Positions 49,001 through 61,777 of a stretch of 64,000 nt of DNA are shown piece by piece (within the stretch, counting starts at the first letter, position 1; every line of letters begins with the position of its first letter). The stretch is from Eimeria necatrix (taxonomy: Eukaryota > Apicomplexa > Conoidasida > Eucoccidiorida > Eimeriidae). Where the stretch lies: positions 1 through 64,000 of the forward strand of contig NW_013652137.1 of the NCBI RefSeq assembly GCF_000499385.1, read 5' to 3'. Position numbers and translations under genes: made by a program. The notes beneath the pieces are model-generated. The model was not told where the DNA came from. It worked only from the letters and a program-made list of their open reading frames with translations, and searched no databases.

Positions 49001-52000
49001 AATATTGTCCGGAAGCAGTGCAGCACTTTGTCCTTACTCGCAGCAAGAAGCCGCTGGCTGGTACGTCCACTACCTTAACAGAGCCTCGTGTTAAAAGGCG
49101 CCCCTCAAAACGCTCGCGAGCTTTCCGGGCTTCCTCATCATGAGAATTCGCCAGCTGTAGCGGATCCACTGGGGTATCTGCACCAGAAATGCTATTTTGG
49201 AGATGGTACAGCTTGCTCACATCGATAACTCCCTCAAACTACTGCTGAGGACCCCGCTGCTACCATCTGTGGGTTTTCACCTTGCCGTTATCCATGATAC
49301 ACAAGCGAACAATCAAAAGTATGCGTGCAGCAGGTGATATAGACAAACACATATGTGTCGAAGTGCGAAGATGGTGGACTGCTGCAGGAGGCTTCAATTC
49401 CTCTCAGGCGGATACTTTTTGATCTAAACTTCCATTCGCGGGATCTCCTAGTTACCTTTTAGGCGAAATGCCATTATTTAGGTGTCCAAGCGCTCCTACC
49501 CTCTATGCTGTCAAGGCACTTGTGATCCGACCTATTCTCGAGTCTCACCTCTTGCAGGGAATGCAGTGCGGCGTCTTCGTCTGAATTTGCTGAGCTCGGC
49601 CTTCTGTTGTTGGTCTTCCAGGCGCCTGTAAAAAACCCAAGCATGCAATGTCCTCTGCTGCAGATATTCTGGGGTTTCACCGATCTCTGGAAAAGACACC
49701 AGGCGCTGACTGTGCCGTAATACTTGACCGCCTCCCACTCCTGGCAAAACTAACTCGTCACTCTCCATGTTCGGCACACAGTGAGTCAACCAATCCAACC
49801 AAAGTACCGGCAAACCTAAGAAGCTCCACGAAAAAGGGTAGAAGAGATACTGATTGAAACGTCCACTCACCTCTTGCGCTCCCAAGGCAGAACGTACAAA
49901 ACCTCGTCGGCAGGCAGCGACTCGTGGTGAGCTCTCTCGTAATGCAAGCGCAGCGACTTTTCCCACGAATAAAAATGACCGCAGCGGTGGCACTGAAACC
50001 GCACGTCTCGTGTGCGATGGACTAAGAGGCCAGGTCCCCGGTCTCTATCCGTAGTCTCCGTTTTTGCTGGTGTTCCCAAGACTCTTGCTTGTCCTTCAAT
50101 TCGAGCCGAGTCGTTGCCGAAGGGACCAGGAGTAGACGGGCAAGTGATGGAAACTTCATGCTGAGCTGCCTGTCTAGGCATCTGTGACGACGCGGTAGGG
50201 ACCCTGTCCTCTAAAACTTGGAACTTTTCGTCCCTATCCCCAAAACTGCCCCCGATAAGCAGCGTCTGATTGCTGCGGGAACCGCCCTTGATCTCAAAAA
50301 CACGAATTAAGTAGCGCAGCACTGCCTGAAGACAATAACAAACGGCAAAAAGTGATGGGCAGCTCGTCCCTTTGCTGAAATATATGCATACATACATGCA
50401 CCTGGAAAAGGCATAACAACTGGCCACCACCTGAGACGCAGCCAGGAGGCTACCAGCGTCTGTTCAGAACTCTTGCACGAAAACCAAAACAAGCTTGCAG
50501 ATGTCCCCCATCCCAAATTGTTGGGCAAATATCAATTATTCTCGCCGTAGCAACGACCAAAGATCCTTCTAATTCCCACAGAGGCGCTGACACTTCATTT
50601 ACTTCCAGTGGACATAAGCAGCTAGTCAGAACTAAAACGCACATCTGCTGGGTATCCAACTCGTGTAGACAGCTCAACAATTTGCGGTGAAGATGCATTG
50701 AGAACAAAGGCCTCTAATTCAGCGCCGCTGGCGTCTCGCAATCTTTCCAGGGTCTCAGCCGCGAAAGAATCCATGGCTGCCTGCAACAACAGACGTAGCC
50801 ACATACCAGGCCTAAACAAACAGTGACTCATGCAACGGTTCCAAGCTAGCCCATGGTTGCGGCCAAGAACATATGCAACGGTAATATGCACGCAGCACTT
50901 TCTGGAAAGACCACGAACTCGGGAGAGAACTAACCCTCGCAGCACCAGTAAAGGCCACCTGGCCCTTCCAGTTCTTTGAGTTAAATGCCTCAGCGACAGG
51001 GAAGACTTCTGGTAGCTGCACCTGAAACAGGCAAGGACAGCAGTAGCCGTGGTATTGCCGGGGGCCCGAAGCCTGTCGCATTCACATGCACTAAAGCTTT
51101 CAAAGAAAAATTTGATGATGCATGTCGAAAGGTGGCCAGGCCAAACGTGTCAACAGAGCGTTTTGAATATGTATGTATACACTAACAGATGATTGCGTGT
51201 TATGCATTTGATGGGTCCCACGTATCCGAGCAAAACCAGACATACCCGCCTGCGGCTCGAGTAGTGTGTGTCCTCGGTCGCCTTGTGGCCCGCCAGAGCC
51301 TCTGTATCCGACTGCTGTAAATCCTCGCCTGCCCCTGAGCGGGGAGAGAAAAACTGAGAGGGTTGTGAGTCACTACCCATTGCCCAAGTCATCTGCCGTT
51401 CCTCCAAAACCCATTGCGAGACTTGCAGCTGCAGCTGCTGCCAGTAGCTTTCAACGCCTTCGTGCGAGAGACCATCGAACTCCTTAACTTGCACGCTCGG
51501 TTTTTCTCCGTCCTTTGCTGTTATCTGCAAAACACCAAGGCACGTATCAAGTGCAGAAACTGCGAAAACCACCACAAACAGGGCATGCGCAGCACTGATA
51601 CAGCAACCAGCAGCAGCACTTCACTTGTTGCCTTGACAAGAAACGGACATGCCTAGTGACATACCGCAGAGAATTCCGGAAGCCGCAGGACCTTATTCAG
51701 TCGCCATGCGTGGGCCCCTGGAGGAGCTTTCGAAGTGCGATCTTCACTTTTTCCTTCGGGAGCGACCTCTATTTGAGATACTATCCCCATTCGACCTACA
51801 AACGATCGAAGTACACGCCTTCCAAGCCATACGCTGCAGTCCGATTCATCAAACGTGAGAGTATGGGTGGAAGGAAAACAGAATCGCTGCACTCGCCGCA
51901 ATCAGTAAGTTGCAAAACATGCCCATGGTGAGCCTCAAAAGCAGTTGTTTAGCGGCCATTAAATGACCAGGGGCCAAGAAACAAGCAAAACAACAACGTA

Positions 52001-55000
52001 AGGCAGCAACAGCTGGAGTGAAGGCGCACCGAGAAGAGACAAGAGCTTCCTGACGGCGGTGCCGGCGTTCTTTTTTCCAAGTCCTAAAAGAGGCAAATTA
52101 GCTTTGGGATGCAGCTGCCTGTAAGACTGCAACTGTCGGCTTGAGAATACAAGTAGCCTAAAAAGGGGACCTGGCAATTTGTACAGGGGCTGGCGAGAGG
52201 CCGAATCCTTCGCGAGGTGCTCGTCCAGTAGCGGCAAGGCATAGCCACAGCCGATCTGAAATGTAAGCAGACGCCCAACGAAATCTGGGCAACCATTTAC
52301 AACCCGAAGTTCTCGGGATTGATTATGTGCTCGTTCCCTCCCTTTTCAGAAACAAACCCCGGACAAGTCAGGCAGAATGTCTATCCGGCCGTCAAAACAA
52401 GATAGCACCTTTAGGCTGGCCCGAAAGAGATCCATACTGATCATGGCAAAGCCTTCAGAGGCCATTAACAGGCCTCCTCTCACCAGGCGAAGAAACATCT
52501 CCAAGGGCATTCGGCGGACCATAGAAGAAACGGTGAGACGGGCACCCTCTGCAGGCAGGAAAAAGAAAAGACTACTCTTTGCTGCTCAAGTAATAGCAGC
52601 AGCTCTCAGGTAAATTAAGGAGATCCACAAGGGATCTTGCTGCAAGGTCGCCGAAATCCTTCTTACCCTGACCTTCAGCAGGAAAACTTCCAGCGAGACC
52701 CAGAAGCTGCAACGTGAGCGTAAGTAGGTACTGGTGGAAGCACTTGGCGCGGATCATGACTGGGAATATAAAGCCGTAAAAAGCTAAATGCCTCTGGCTA
52801 AACGCAAACTTGTCCTGGAGAGATGCCCGAGGAAGCGTCTGAATTTGCCCCACACACTCACGCCACATAACCCTATCCATGACGGAGATACGCAGGCATC
52901 AAAAGGAAAAGCAGCGTTGCTTGCATGCAATTTCCCTTCCGAACTGTCTGATGTCTTTTGTCGCCTGCAGGTGGCCCTTTGTAGAGCCCACAGACAATGG
53001 CAGCACTAACAACGGACGTTCTGAAGGGGCTCTATCTATTGCACTGCTGCCCACTCTGCCTTTCTCTCCCACCTTATCGACCATAAGTAGAGAAGCCGCT
53101 GTTGCGGGAGGTCCAGGCTGCGTCACGCTGTTGTATGCGTTGCGGCTTTCAAGCTCCGCTAGACGAGAAATCTCTCGTTCGAGACCCTTCAGTTGCTTTC
53201 CTACAAGCGACTGTGTTGATGAGTCTGCTGTCCCCAGATCAGATGCAGGCAACTTTTGAGTTTCCGTTGGCACCTGTAGCTGGGCTGTCGAAATATCAAG
53301 GCAATCGTTGCTGCCCGTTTGGAGCTCAGGAACTCGCACAGGGGCCGCTGGTGCTCCAGCCAGCCGGAGCTCTTCGCCCTGCAAAATTATCACAGCTCCT
53401 GATAAAGCTAATGTCGCTGGAAGGCAGAGACACAGGCGACGCCAGCCCCACCAGTCTCGGCTGTTATCTTGAAACTTCTACCCCTTGAATGCGCCCTCAG
53501 AGCTTACCGCCTCCTTGAGCTTCCCCTCTAGCAGTAACTGATTCCGTCGGATAGCTTCCCGACAGCCATGGGCCCTCCTTTGGGTAATCTACGCAGAGCA
53601 GACATGAAACAAGCCAAGCGTCCGCGCAGCAATTTGTAGAAGCAACAGTTCTGGATGCCAGCAACAGCAGTGTCAGTAACTAGTAAGGCCTGGGGAACAG
53701 CGGACAACTGTTGTTTATGTAAGTGCTGGAACCATGAGGCACCTCAAAATGACCCCACCAGCGCAGCGACGCGTTGCTCTGCAGTTTCTTCGTCAAGCGT
53801 TTCAGCCCAAAAGAAGAAAGTGATATCTGCAAACGTTGATGAAACCCCTGAAGGGCCCTCTAAGCGATCGGCTGAGCTCTTCGATGCGGCGACACGGCCC
53901 CTTCGGATTCGCGGCTCAAGCTGCATGGCCACCTCCGCCATGCGGTGCACCGTCTTTCTGAGATGCGCAAAGTCGCAACCAGCGCAAATATGCACCTTCA
54001 GCGGGGGAGAATTCGGACAGGTACGCATGGAAAGAACAGATGGTTTATCAAGATGCTTCGCAAAATCACGTCGTTGAGGGACAAATAATAGACCTCACAA
54101 AGAACCAATATTATCTGCTTGGCCGCCATCCATGCCTTCTTATTGAAGTCTGGTGACGGCCGTCGTACGAACTTGAGTACGAATTCCAGTGGTCCAGTCA
54201 GTCGCTACATCTCATTCCTTAGTTAGCCACATATGCACAGTTTCGACAAGAGGAATCGGAACCTACGATCTTGGGTTCGCGCTCATCCTCCCACAAACGC
54301 TGTTCTTACCTGTCAGGGCCATTAGGCGTCTTCTCCGCGTCCGCGATGACTTTGCTTATTGAAGGGATCGTGCAACAACCAAACGACTGGACAGCCTGCT
54401 GAAAGAGCACCAGGCGCGCCACGAATTGGGGTGTCTCTAACAGGCGCAGCGTACGAGGCGGCAATTTCTCTCGAATCGCTCTCTCCTTCATTTCCCTCAG
54501 CACGCGTTGGATGTCCATATCCGAAGATGCGGGCGTAATACAATTACATGATGCACTCCTCTCAACAGCGCCACTCAACGATGTCGATGAGACAACCGTA
54601 ACTAGAGCACTGTCTCCTGCCAGGCCTGGCCCTTGTGCTGTTGCCGACACAGCACCGGGAAGGGCCGCATCCGCTAGTTCTATGCACTCTACGGCAACAT
54701 CTGCAGAGGACGGCAAAGTATTAGATGCTGCTGCTACTGCTGGCGACGAAGGAGCCGTACATTTGGCAGCGATAGCAGCTGGTGATGCTTCAGCTGTGTG
54801 CTTCCGTTCCACCTCGTTCAACGTGCGCGGTAGCTCATGCCGACAGCGAGACCGCTTTTCAGTGTCCCCATAAAGAGCTTCTGCACTTTGGGGTCTCTTG
54901 CGCCCACTCACAGTCCCAATGTCTTCTCCGACACTGATTCCACACCGGGCCGTGGAGTCCTGCTGTTGATGCCTCCCGCCTTGACGGCGTGCTGATCGGT

Positions 55001-58000
55001 CATAACAAGCTTCCTTAGCTCCCTTTTCCCGTGCTTTTTCTGTTGCAGCAGCAGCAGCACCACCAGCAGCAGCTGTTGATTCTGTAGCAGTGGGAAATGA
55101 GGCTTGTCCTCTCAGCCACGGCGTTCTCGATGGGATACGAACTATTGCTGAATAGACTGATACTTCTTTCTTGGCAACTTCTGGGGTACCAGTGTAACCA
55201 CTTGCAGTTAAGAAGGCCGAACCTGCTCTGTTCTTCTCGCCTCCTCCGTCTTCTTCTAAACCTAAAGCGATGTCAAAGCTTTCTCTGTGAGCTTCAGTTT
55301 CCCTGAGGTAGCAGCAAACGAAAATGGAGCCACTGCACTGCACCAAAACGTTTTGCCAGCTCCTACCATATAAAATTTATTGCGATTGCACCAACGATTC
55401 CAAACGAAAAACGAAACATTCGAGAAGAGGGCTTGAAGCTGTAAAGGCGAGCTGGCACTTGACTGTACGCAGTGTGTATCCCTATTTGCTGCAAGACAGC
55501 ACTCACACCCTTGCATTCAAGCTGGCCGTATCGGCGGAGGGCGACTCGGACAGCAGTGCCTGGAAATGGGGCAGATCCTTGCTGATGTATCTGTACAAAA
55601 AGCACTTGCCACGCCTCTCTGCCACTCGCGAGACTAAATTTCGCCTAGAAAACTCCTGAGACAGAGTCACCCCACAGGATTCAAAATGTACTGTCAAGCG
55701 CGCACGCGTCTCACTAAAACAGACAAACGCCGTAGCTGATACAATCCCAGCAATCCCAGCACACTTCCAGTGTACGCATGACTCTGAACATAGGCGAATT
55801 TGAGGCACTGTGAGGCCAAGGGCGTCTACAAAAGCACTTCGGAAAGGGAAGTGCGAGACAAAGGTTCAACTGAGGAGCAGAATGGCGCACCACCAAAGCC
55901 TTCCCGCTGCGCTTAATATCGAGTCCCAGCAGCCGAGACAGCTCCACCGTGGTCAAACCTTCCGGGCCAGCGGCAGTTAGCAAGAGAGAAGCCAAAGTGG
56001 CCAATGGCACCCCATCTAAGTCCACCCTGCAGTGACGAAACAGCGTCGAGAGCGTCCAAGCTGCACCAGTGAAGGCATGGTTTGCCGAAGCATCTGACGC
56101 TTCTCTCCAGCCTCGCAATCAAACTGTCACACCACTTAGAGCCCTTTACCCATATGGCTACCCACACGTACACTTGTGAAGGGTCATCATCTCCGTCTTC
56201 CACTTCCATTACAGTACCTGACAAACCTCGGTCTTCTTTTCTATTGCCTACATCTGGGATATTGGCGGCCTCCGCAGCCGCTGTGACTGTACCTTCTTCC
56301 ACTTTGATTTGGGCGCTGCGGAGCCTCACAGAAAGCTTCATCAGGATCCAGAAGTAAAGCCATGAGGTAAGCCTCGCTCCCCAAAGTACTTACTAATACG
56401 CTTACATCACAATAGGAAATGAGAGACCCGCAAAAGGAGGCCATCTACAAAGCCAATGGCCACCGGACATGGTGAACGCACGCGTAGTAAAAGTAATGGA
56501 CTTGGATTCACGTAAACTCACATCATCTTGCCACCCCGTGTCTCGCCTTGGTGTTCCTGGGCCTGTGGTGTCAAGCTTTTAGCTGTAGTGCGTGATGCCT
56601 CGAAGGGGCACAAAAGAAGACATCGTTCAAAACGAGCTGTCTGTCTGCAAAAAGCCCTCACCCGCTGCACTTGGTTACTTCGCTCTAGAGACTCCCGCAG
56701 CTTGTAAAACAGGCGATGCAGCTGCTTGTCGCTAAAACGCAAGTAAGGTGCCTGCGCGGCAACAACCGCACCTGTCCAACCAACAGCAGAAACTGCAGTA
56801 ATCGAAGAAAGACCGCATTTCCGAGAAGCAGAACTCGATGCATGCAAACTATGTGGAAGCCACCAGCCGCAGAAGCAGTGCGGCAGCAGCAGTACAAACA
56901 GTAGCAGCAACATTCAAGCAAAGTGGGGCGCCTTCAGTATCTGCTTACCTCATCAGATGTGAGAATTTTGGAGATGCAAAACTGCTTGACCTCCTCTTCA
57001 AGTAAAATATTGTTGGGCGCCTTGAGCAGCAGCCGAACCGCTTGCTGCTGCAGCGGCAGCAAATGCTGCAGAGCCACAAGACCTCTCAAGTGGGCCGGAA
57101 GCCTGACGGGGGAGAAGAAACTGCTGCTCCACAGCAAAGCAGACATGGTGAGATTCGTCCTTGGTGTCCCCGGAGAAGGAGAAATTGTTCCTTCCAGAAC
57201 ATGGAGTTCAGCGGGAAAGTCCGAGCCCGCTCTACTGCGATTGGAGCCACCCGTGGAGCCCCCTCGCCTCCCCAGCTTGTGAGTGGGTGGTATGGAGAGC
57301 TGCATATGGCAGATGAGCTCATCTCTGTACAGGGGCTTCAAGTGGTGGAAAACAGTTTTTGGATCCATCTGCAGCTCCTGGGCTATACGATACTGCCACT
57401 GGCCTGAACCAAAATCCACAAGAAATAGCTAAAGAAATGAGCACAAGAAGCAAACCAGCATATCACACACTATCAGATGTACCACGAGACGAACCCACAC
57501 CAGAAGATGTAGAGTGAATCAACAAGAACATCAGTAGCGTCCCATCCAACGAAAGCAACGCCAAAACTGCCACTGCAAATACAGGTGGCAGCAAGCGTTG
57601 AATTAGTGGAAAAGAGCAATACTTTCTTCAAAAAGGATACATGTATTTCTGTCTTGCTAATCTTGTCGCTAGATAAGGCCACTGGTGTTGCGCTAGCTTG
57701 CTAGTTACAGAACTCACCGTTTTCCTTGTGACAGGAAATATTGCGAAGGATTTGAAACGGTATATCCTTTACTCGGCGTTCATAGTCCGGCCGGTCACTG
57801 GTCAAGTCTGTGGCGGTCAAAAGTCTAACAGGAACTTCTGCACAGGCCGCCAACAGCCACTGTTTCTGTTGTTCTAAGGATGCGTCTGGGGCTACAGTTG
57901 CTGCTGAAGAGTCTGCAGGAGTAGCTGAAGGCTCCCCTGCTGTGTTCCGTGTAGCGGCCTCATTTATCCCTTCACTGTTACAATAAATGGTGCTAGGCAC

Positions 58001-58516
58001 TCCCAACAAATCGGGAGGAACCGCAGGATCCCTCCACGTTACCAGTCTCCCATGGTTTGCATGCGCCTTAGCAGGTGCAGCAGGCTGGGAATGCTGCTGG
58101 GTGGTGAATGAGGAGAACAGAGTGAAATCAACATCGTGGCAACAGTAAAGCGAGCGCCAGAGAACAGCCTGGAAGGAAGCGCAAATAAAACAAACGCCGA
58201 ATTCCAAAGAGAGCTCTGTGTCACTCCAAAAGCATTTTCCTCACTAAACGGCGCGTTCTGGTTTTCAAGTATCCACTGAGGGGCCTGACAGTGTATGGAG
58301 GCATCAAAAGTCTCTTCGCTTCTAAATGTGACCACGTAAACAGAAAAGAACGAGAAGCGAGTAGAAGCAAAGAAGTTGAGCGTTTACTCTTGTGAACAGG
58401 TCCAAGTCAAACTCCTTCTCCTGATGCAAAATTTCACAGAGCCTCTCGAAGGATATCCCAGGGAATGGATGCAGAGCTAATTCCTCCAGCGCTGCAGCCC
58501 TCAGTGCTGCCTCCAT
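43081..58516 (-). CDS. GTF3C1: Largest subunit of transcription factor TFIIIC (GTF3C1/tau138-like)
   Basis: TFIIIC binds the A and B boxes of tRNA genes and recruits RNA polymerase III; this subunit contacts the B box. Start at ATG 58516 (MEAALRAAALEELALHPFPG). Phase-closed 5' exons are 58516-58388, 58168-57718, 57403-56949 and 56751-56522. AVLWRSLYCCHDVDF matches EFLWRALATHPGISF; the B-block winged helix reads QWQYRIAQELQMDPKTVFHH. Later landmarks are GLTTVELSRLLGL, the YGFIFPVMIRAKCFHQYLL segment, and GVESYWQQLQLQVSQWVL (VENYWFDLQCVCLNTPLG in human). Phase-closed 3' exons are 47464-47193, 47029-46330 and about 46065-43081, a 995-codon terminal exon. Its last part, WVRLDGRLHASLVQLL and RPGSTAQQLQGML, follows the human C-terminus. 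It has about 20 exons in all; several middle junctions are not fixed. The order of landmarks supports one gene, though it is highly diverged. Confidence 0.8.
49927..49992 (-). other. C2H2 zinc finger encoded within the TFIIIC-like gene
   Basis: An exon at about 50325-49873 encodes CHRCGHFYSWEKSLRL followed by HYERAH, which is C-x2-C-x12-H-x4-H with an aromatic residue and a Leu at the usual core positions. The exon ends in phase 2 and joins the next one (acceptor near 49632, RLEDQQQKAELSKF) in frame. The finger is therefore part of the predicted large protein, between its middle region and a basic RRRRR stretch. Human GTF3C1 has no such finger that I know of. Confidence 0.75.
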
Positions 58517-60079
58517 CTTGAAGGGGTAAAGATGGCTGCCTGTACAACTGAGGAGCCCATCTAGTCGCTGCTGTTGTGCCTCATGTTTTTAAGTGCCCTT
58601 GCAGACACAGCTTCACGTGTCTCTTCAGCCAACGCCATTCCAGAAGTCGGAATGGGGACCACGCACCATGTAACAGCTGGATAGTGGAAGTAGATGCGCA
58701 AAGGCGGCCCGGGGACGGATGACCCCAGAGCCAGCAACCAGCGAAGGCCGCAGAGAATCGCTTTATATAAGAAATCGGACGAAGATAATGCACAAGACTA
58801 CTGAATAGCAGAACGAGCAGAAGGTAACAATGGGAAAATGTAGACTCGATGAGAGACCGTCACGATAGCTGCGCGCCCAAGTCCGGAGTGTGGGACCGTG
58901 GGCAGGAACGCAAGAAATAAACACGTGGTACTGCAGGTCAACTCTAAAAAATGAATTTTAATTTGAACTGTGCCTTCTACAGAAACTCATGTAAAGGATC
59001 GAGCCTGTTCCATCGCCACGTCAGCCCCAGCAACGCACATGCCAGTTTCACCTGCGCGGACTGACCCGCGTTCGAGACCCAGTGGATAGCACAATTCCAT
59101 GAGGGACACATCATGCCAGCTTCTGGGTCCGAAATTTGTTAAATCCGTTTGCTCCACTTCTGACATGGAAGAGGACTGCATGCGCACGTGTCACCCGTTT
59201 ATCTGGGGTTTGCTTCGTGCCATATTATTTCCAGTGCATGCTTCCTCTTTGCTGCCCTACAATGTCTTGAATAAGCACTGGCTTGCGTACAATTGGGTGC
59301 AGAAAATCTGAAGCCTGCCAGCGAAATGAAACTATCCCCAGCAACGCCGTCACAAATCAGGGATATCGATGCAATGCGTCAAAAACCATAGCCAGGGACC
59401 AGAAGAACACGCCATAAGCTGAAAGCGAAAACGCAATATGCAGCAGTGTCTGTAAATTCGCACTACCGCCCGACCTTGACGGGAAACTGGCGATAGTTTC
59501 TCCCCTAGTAAGGGGAAAACGAACGCTTCGTTGCACTATTCCGTAAGAACAAGGCAACGATTCTTCGGGCTGCGTCCCAAACGTTTGTTCCTACAACATA
59601 GATCTAGTCTAGATGGCAAGGACTGAACAGTTCAAGTCGCCACTCGTGACCTGAATAAGTAATCCTGAAGGTATCATTCAAACTAAAACTGGCCACTGAA
59701 GCTTCGCTCTACTATAACGTATTCGCGGCTTGCGTTGACGCTGATTTGTGATAGGCAGAACTCAGTTACATACGAACTGCACGGTGCTGCAACTTCACCA
59801 TTTCTTTGTGTGTTGCAGCATAGGCCTGTGCAAGTTTTCTCGCAATATATGTTAATGCATTCTCAGTTTAAGTTTTGGATAGAACTCCACACACGAAATG
59901 CGTGAAAACTTCCATACAAGCATACGTCAACAACCGTTGGCTGTTTAGCCTCGGGCTCTGCGGCTTTTGGGCTTTTTGGGCTTCACATTTGTTCCGTATT
60001 GCTCAATTTTGTGAAATCGCGCAAAAGACGGGAGTGCTTCCCACGTGGTATCCTCCTGCAACAGTCGAAACACAAGTCA
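58517..60079. other. Intergenic stretch upstream of the TFIIIC-like gene
   Basis: This holds the promoter of the large minus-strand gene at its left edge and probably 3' sequence of the next minus-strand gene at its right edge. Short frames on both strands have no recognisable features. Confidence 0.45.
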
Positions 60080-60979
60080 TTACGAAATCACCATGCGGCA
60101 ATTCTGGGGTAAAATGCGGAATTTGACCCTGTCAGCAAAGCACACAAATTTCCACCTTGTGCTGTATTGGGTTGCTGCCAAAACGGTTCTCACTTCCTCT
60201 TCAACTTCCTCAGCCAGATGATTTTCTGGCGCTTCGCAACGGGAGAAACGGAGTTGCCCTAAATGTCGTTCTGCAGTTAGCAATTGAATATCTGACGGCG
60301 TTGGTCCTAACACAATCTCCCCCCGAGAAGCATCTCTTTGCACCAGGTACCACATGCCTCCAACCTGCACATATCTGTCTTGGAGAACAGTCGACGCCTG
60401 TAACGGGTTGCTCCCCAGAGAGGCCAGATAGGCTGAAAGCAGCTCTGCATGCATCATGAACCACCGTGAATCACAACGGGTGGTGAAACTATGAGTTACC
60501 TAACCTACAATTGTCGATCAGCGCTATGCGCGCCCATGAAGAAACAGTAAAGAAAGAAAGTGATGCTCACCGGCTGGGTCCGCATCAGGATCCCCATCTA
60601 TACACAATCGCAGCAATCTCTGGTGCGGCTGCAGTCGCACTATATCGTCTGGGTGTTTGCGTAGACTGGAAGGTGGTCCAATTTGTAGAGGTAAACCCTT
60701 TAGTTCAAGCTTCAGCCCTTCGTGAGGCTCTGGGTGAAGGTATCCTTCTCTGTCGGTGTGTTTGGGACTCGTGCATTGCGTTGTCTCCCTTTTTTCCCCT
60801 TTCTTGCTAGAACCTTCAGGATTAGAAGATCTGGGCGCTGCAGAGCTCCTATGATCCCCCGAGTCAGAGCTTTCATGCACCATGCTCTCCTTTTGGCTAT
60901 CACCTATGCCCAGCACAGACTCCAGCAGTTCCGCTGCAGCCTCCGACTCGGAAGAGGGTTCGCTGTCGCCTGAAAACAT
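60080..60979 (-). CDS. Unrecognised acidic protein, at least two exons
   Basis: Exon 1 runs from about 60979 (MFSGDSEPSSESEAAAELL) to 60571 and ends in phase 1 before GTGAGC. Exon 2 starts at 60444 after tgcatgcag and continues in phase: DPDADPA joins ELLSAYLASLGSNPLQ. The N-terminal 100 residues are acidic, Ser-rich and disordered-looking. The second part looks folded (DRYVQVGGMWYLVQRD). The ATG overlaps an acceptor-like ttttcag, so an upstream exon is possible. A phase-2 donor (AG before GTGGAA) near 60150 may end exon 2 before the in-frame stop at 60080. I recognise no family. Confidence 0.5.
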
Positions 60980-61777
60980 TTGAAAGTGCTTCTATCTGCG
61001 CCTTTGAGCTTCCGTTTTTCTCTTCGTGTCGAAACTCTTCCTGTTGAGGAAACTGTGGGTGCGACCCAGCTAAGCGCGTTTAGTCAAGTAGAAGGCTTGC
61101 AGCTGTTGCGCCTTCTCTCGATATGACCAGTGGTTCTCATGTTGCATCCAGCAATAGTCCTGTATTTGCTGCTGTTACTCTTTAGAGGCCGTTATGGCAT
61201 TTCTTCAAAGTGGAAGAGTAGGCAGCAGGGCGGCTGGGTCCCTCCAGTAGACTAGTTTCGTTTCGGTGCTTCACACGGCAGGTGCACTGCCTTTCTGAGC
61301 CCTCTATATCGGCTTACATCAAACTGAAATCTTGCTGTACCGAGCTGCAGAGTATAGAAACCAGGAACCTCGGTCAGTGACCTCTGAGGGCAATGACGCA
61401 TCAAGCCCTAGCAGGGTCTCCTAAACGTCTTGCAGATAGCCGGCCTGCATGCACGGCAGCATTTGGACAAACGAGCTAAAAAATAAATAAAAAACAACGC
61501 ATGCATATCTGCATTTTACAATTTTATGTTTTATGCGGATCCCACCCCGCTGATTTGCGAGCACCACCCAGCGAATCGATTGGCGTGGGGCCCCACTGCA
61601 ACTGAGAACGTTCAGCAGCGGGCCCCCTGTACTTCTGAGATCTAACGGGCTCCTTTTACAGTGCACGAGAGGCGCTTGGTTCTAACTGGGGTAAGAGAGA
61701 TCCCCAAGAGGCCACAAGTCTTGCCCCTGACCCTTGAGGCTCTCCCGCGCTTGCCCCTCGTACTGCAATCCGCTGAA
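60980..61777. promoter_or_regulatory. Divergent promoter region
   Basis: This is about 800 bp between the unrecognised minus-strand gene and the PUM3-like gene on the plus strand. It should carry both promoters. I see no specific element or further gene. Confidence 0.4.
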
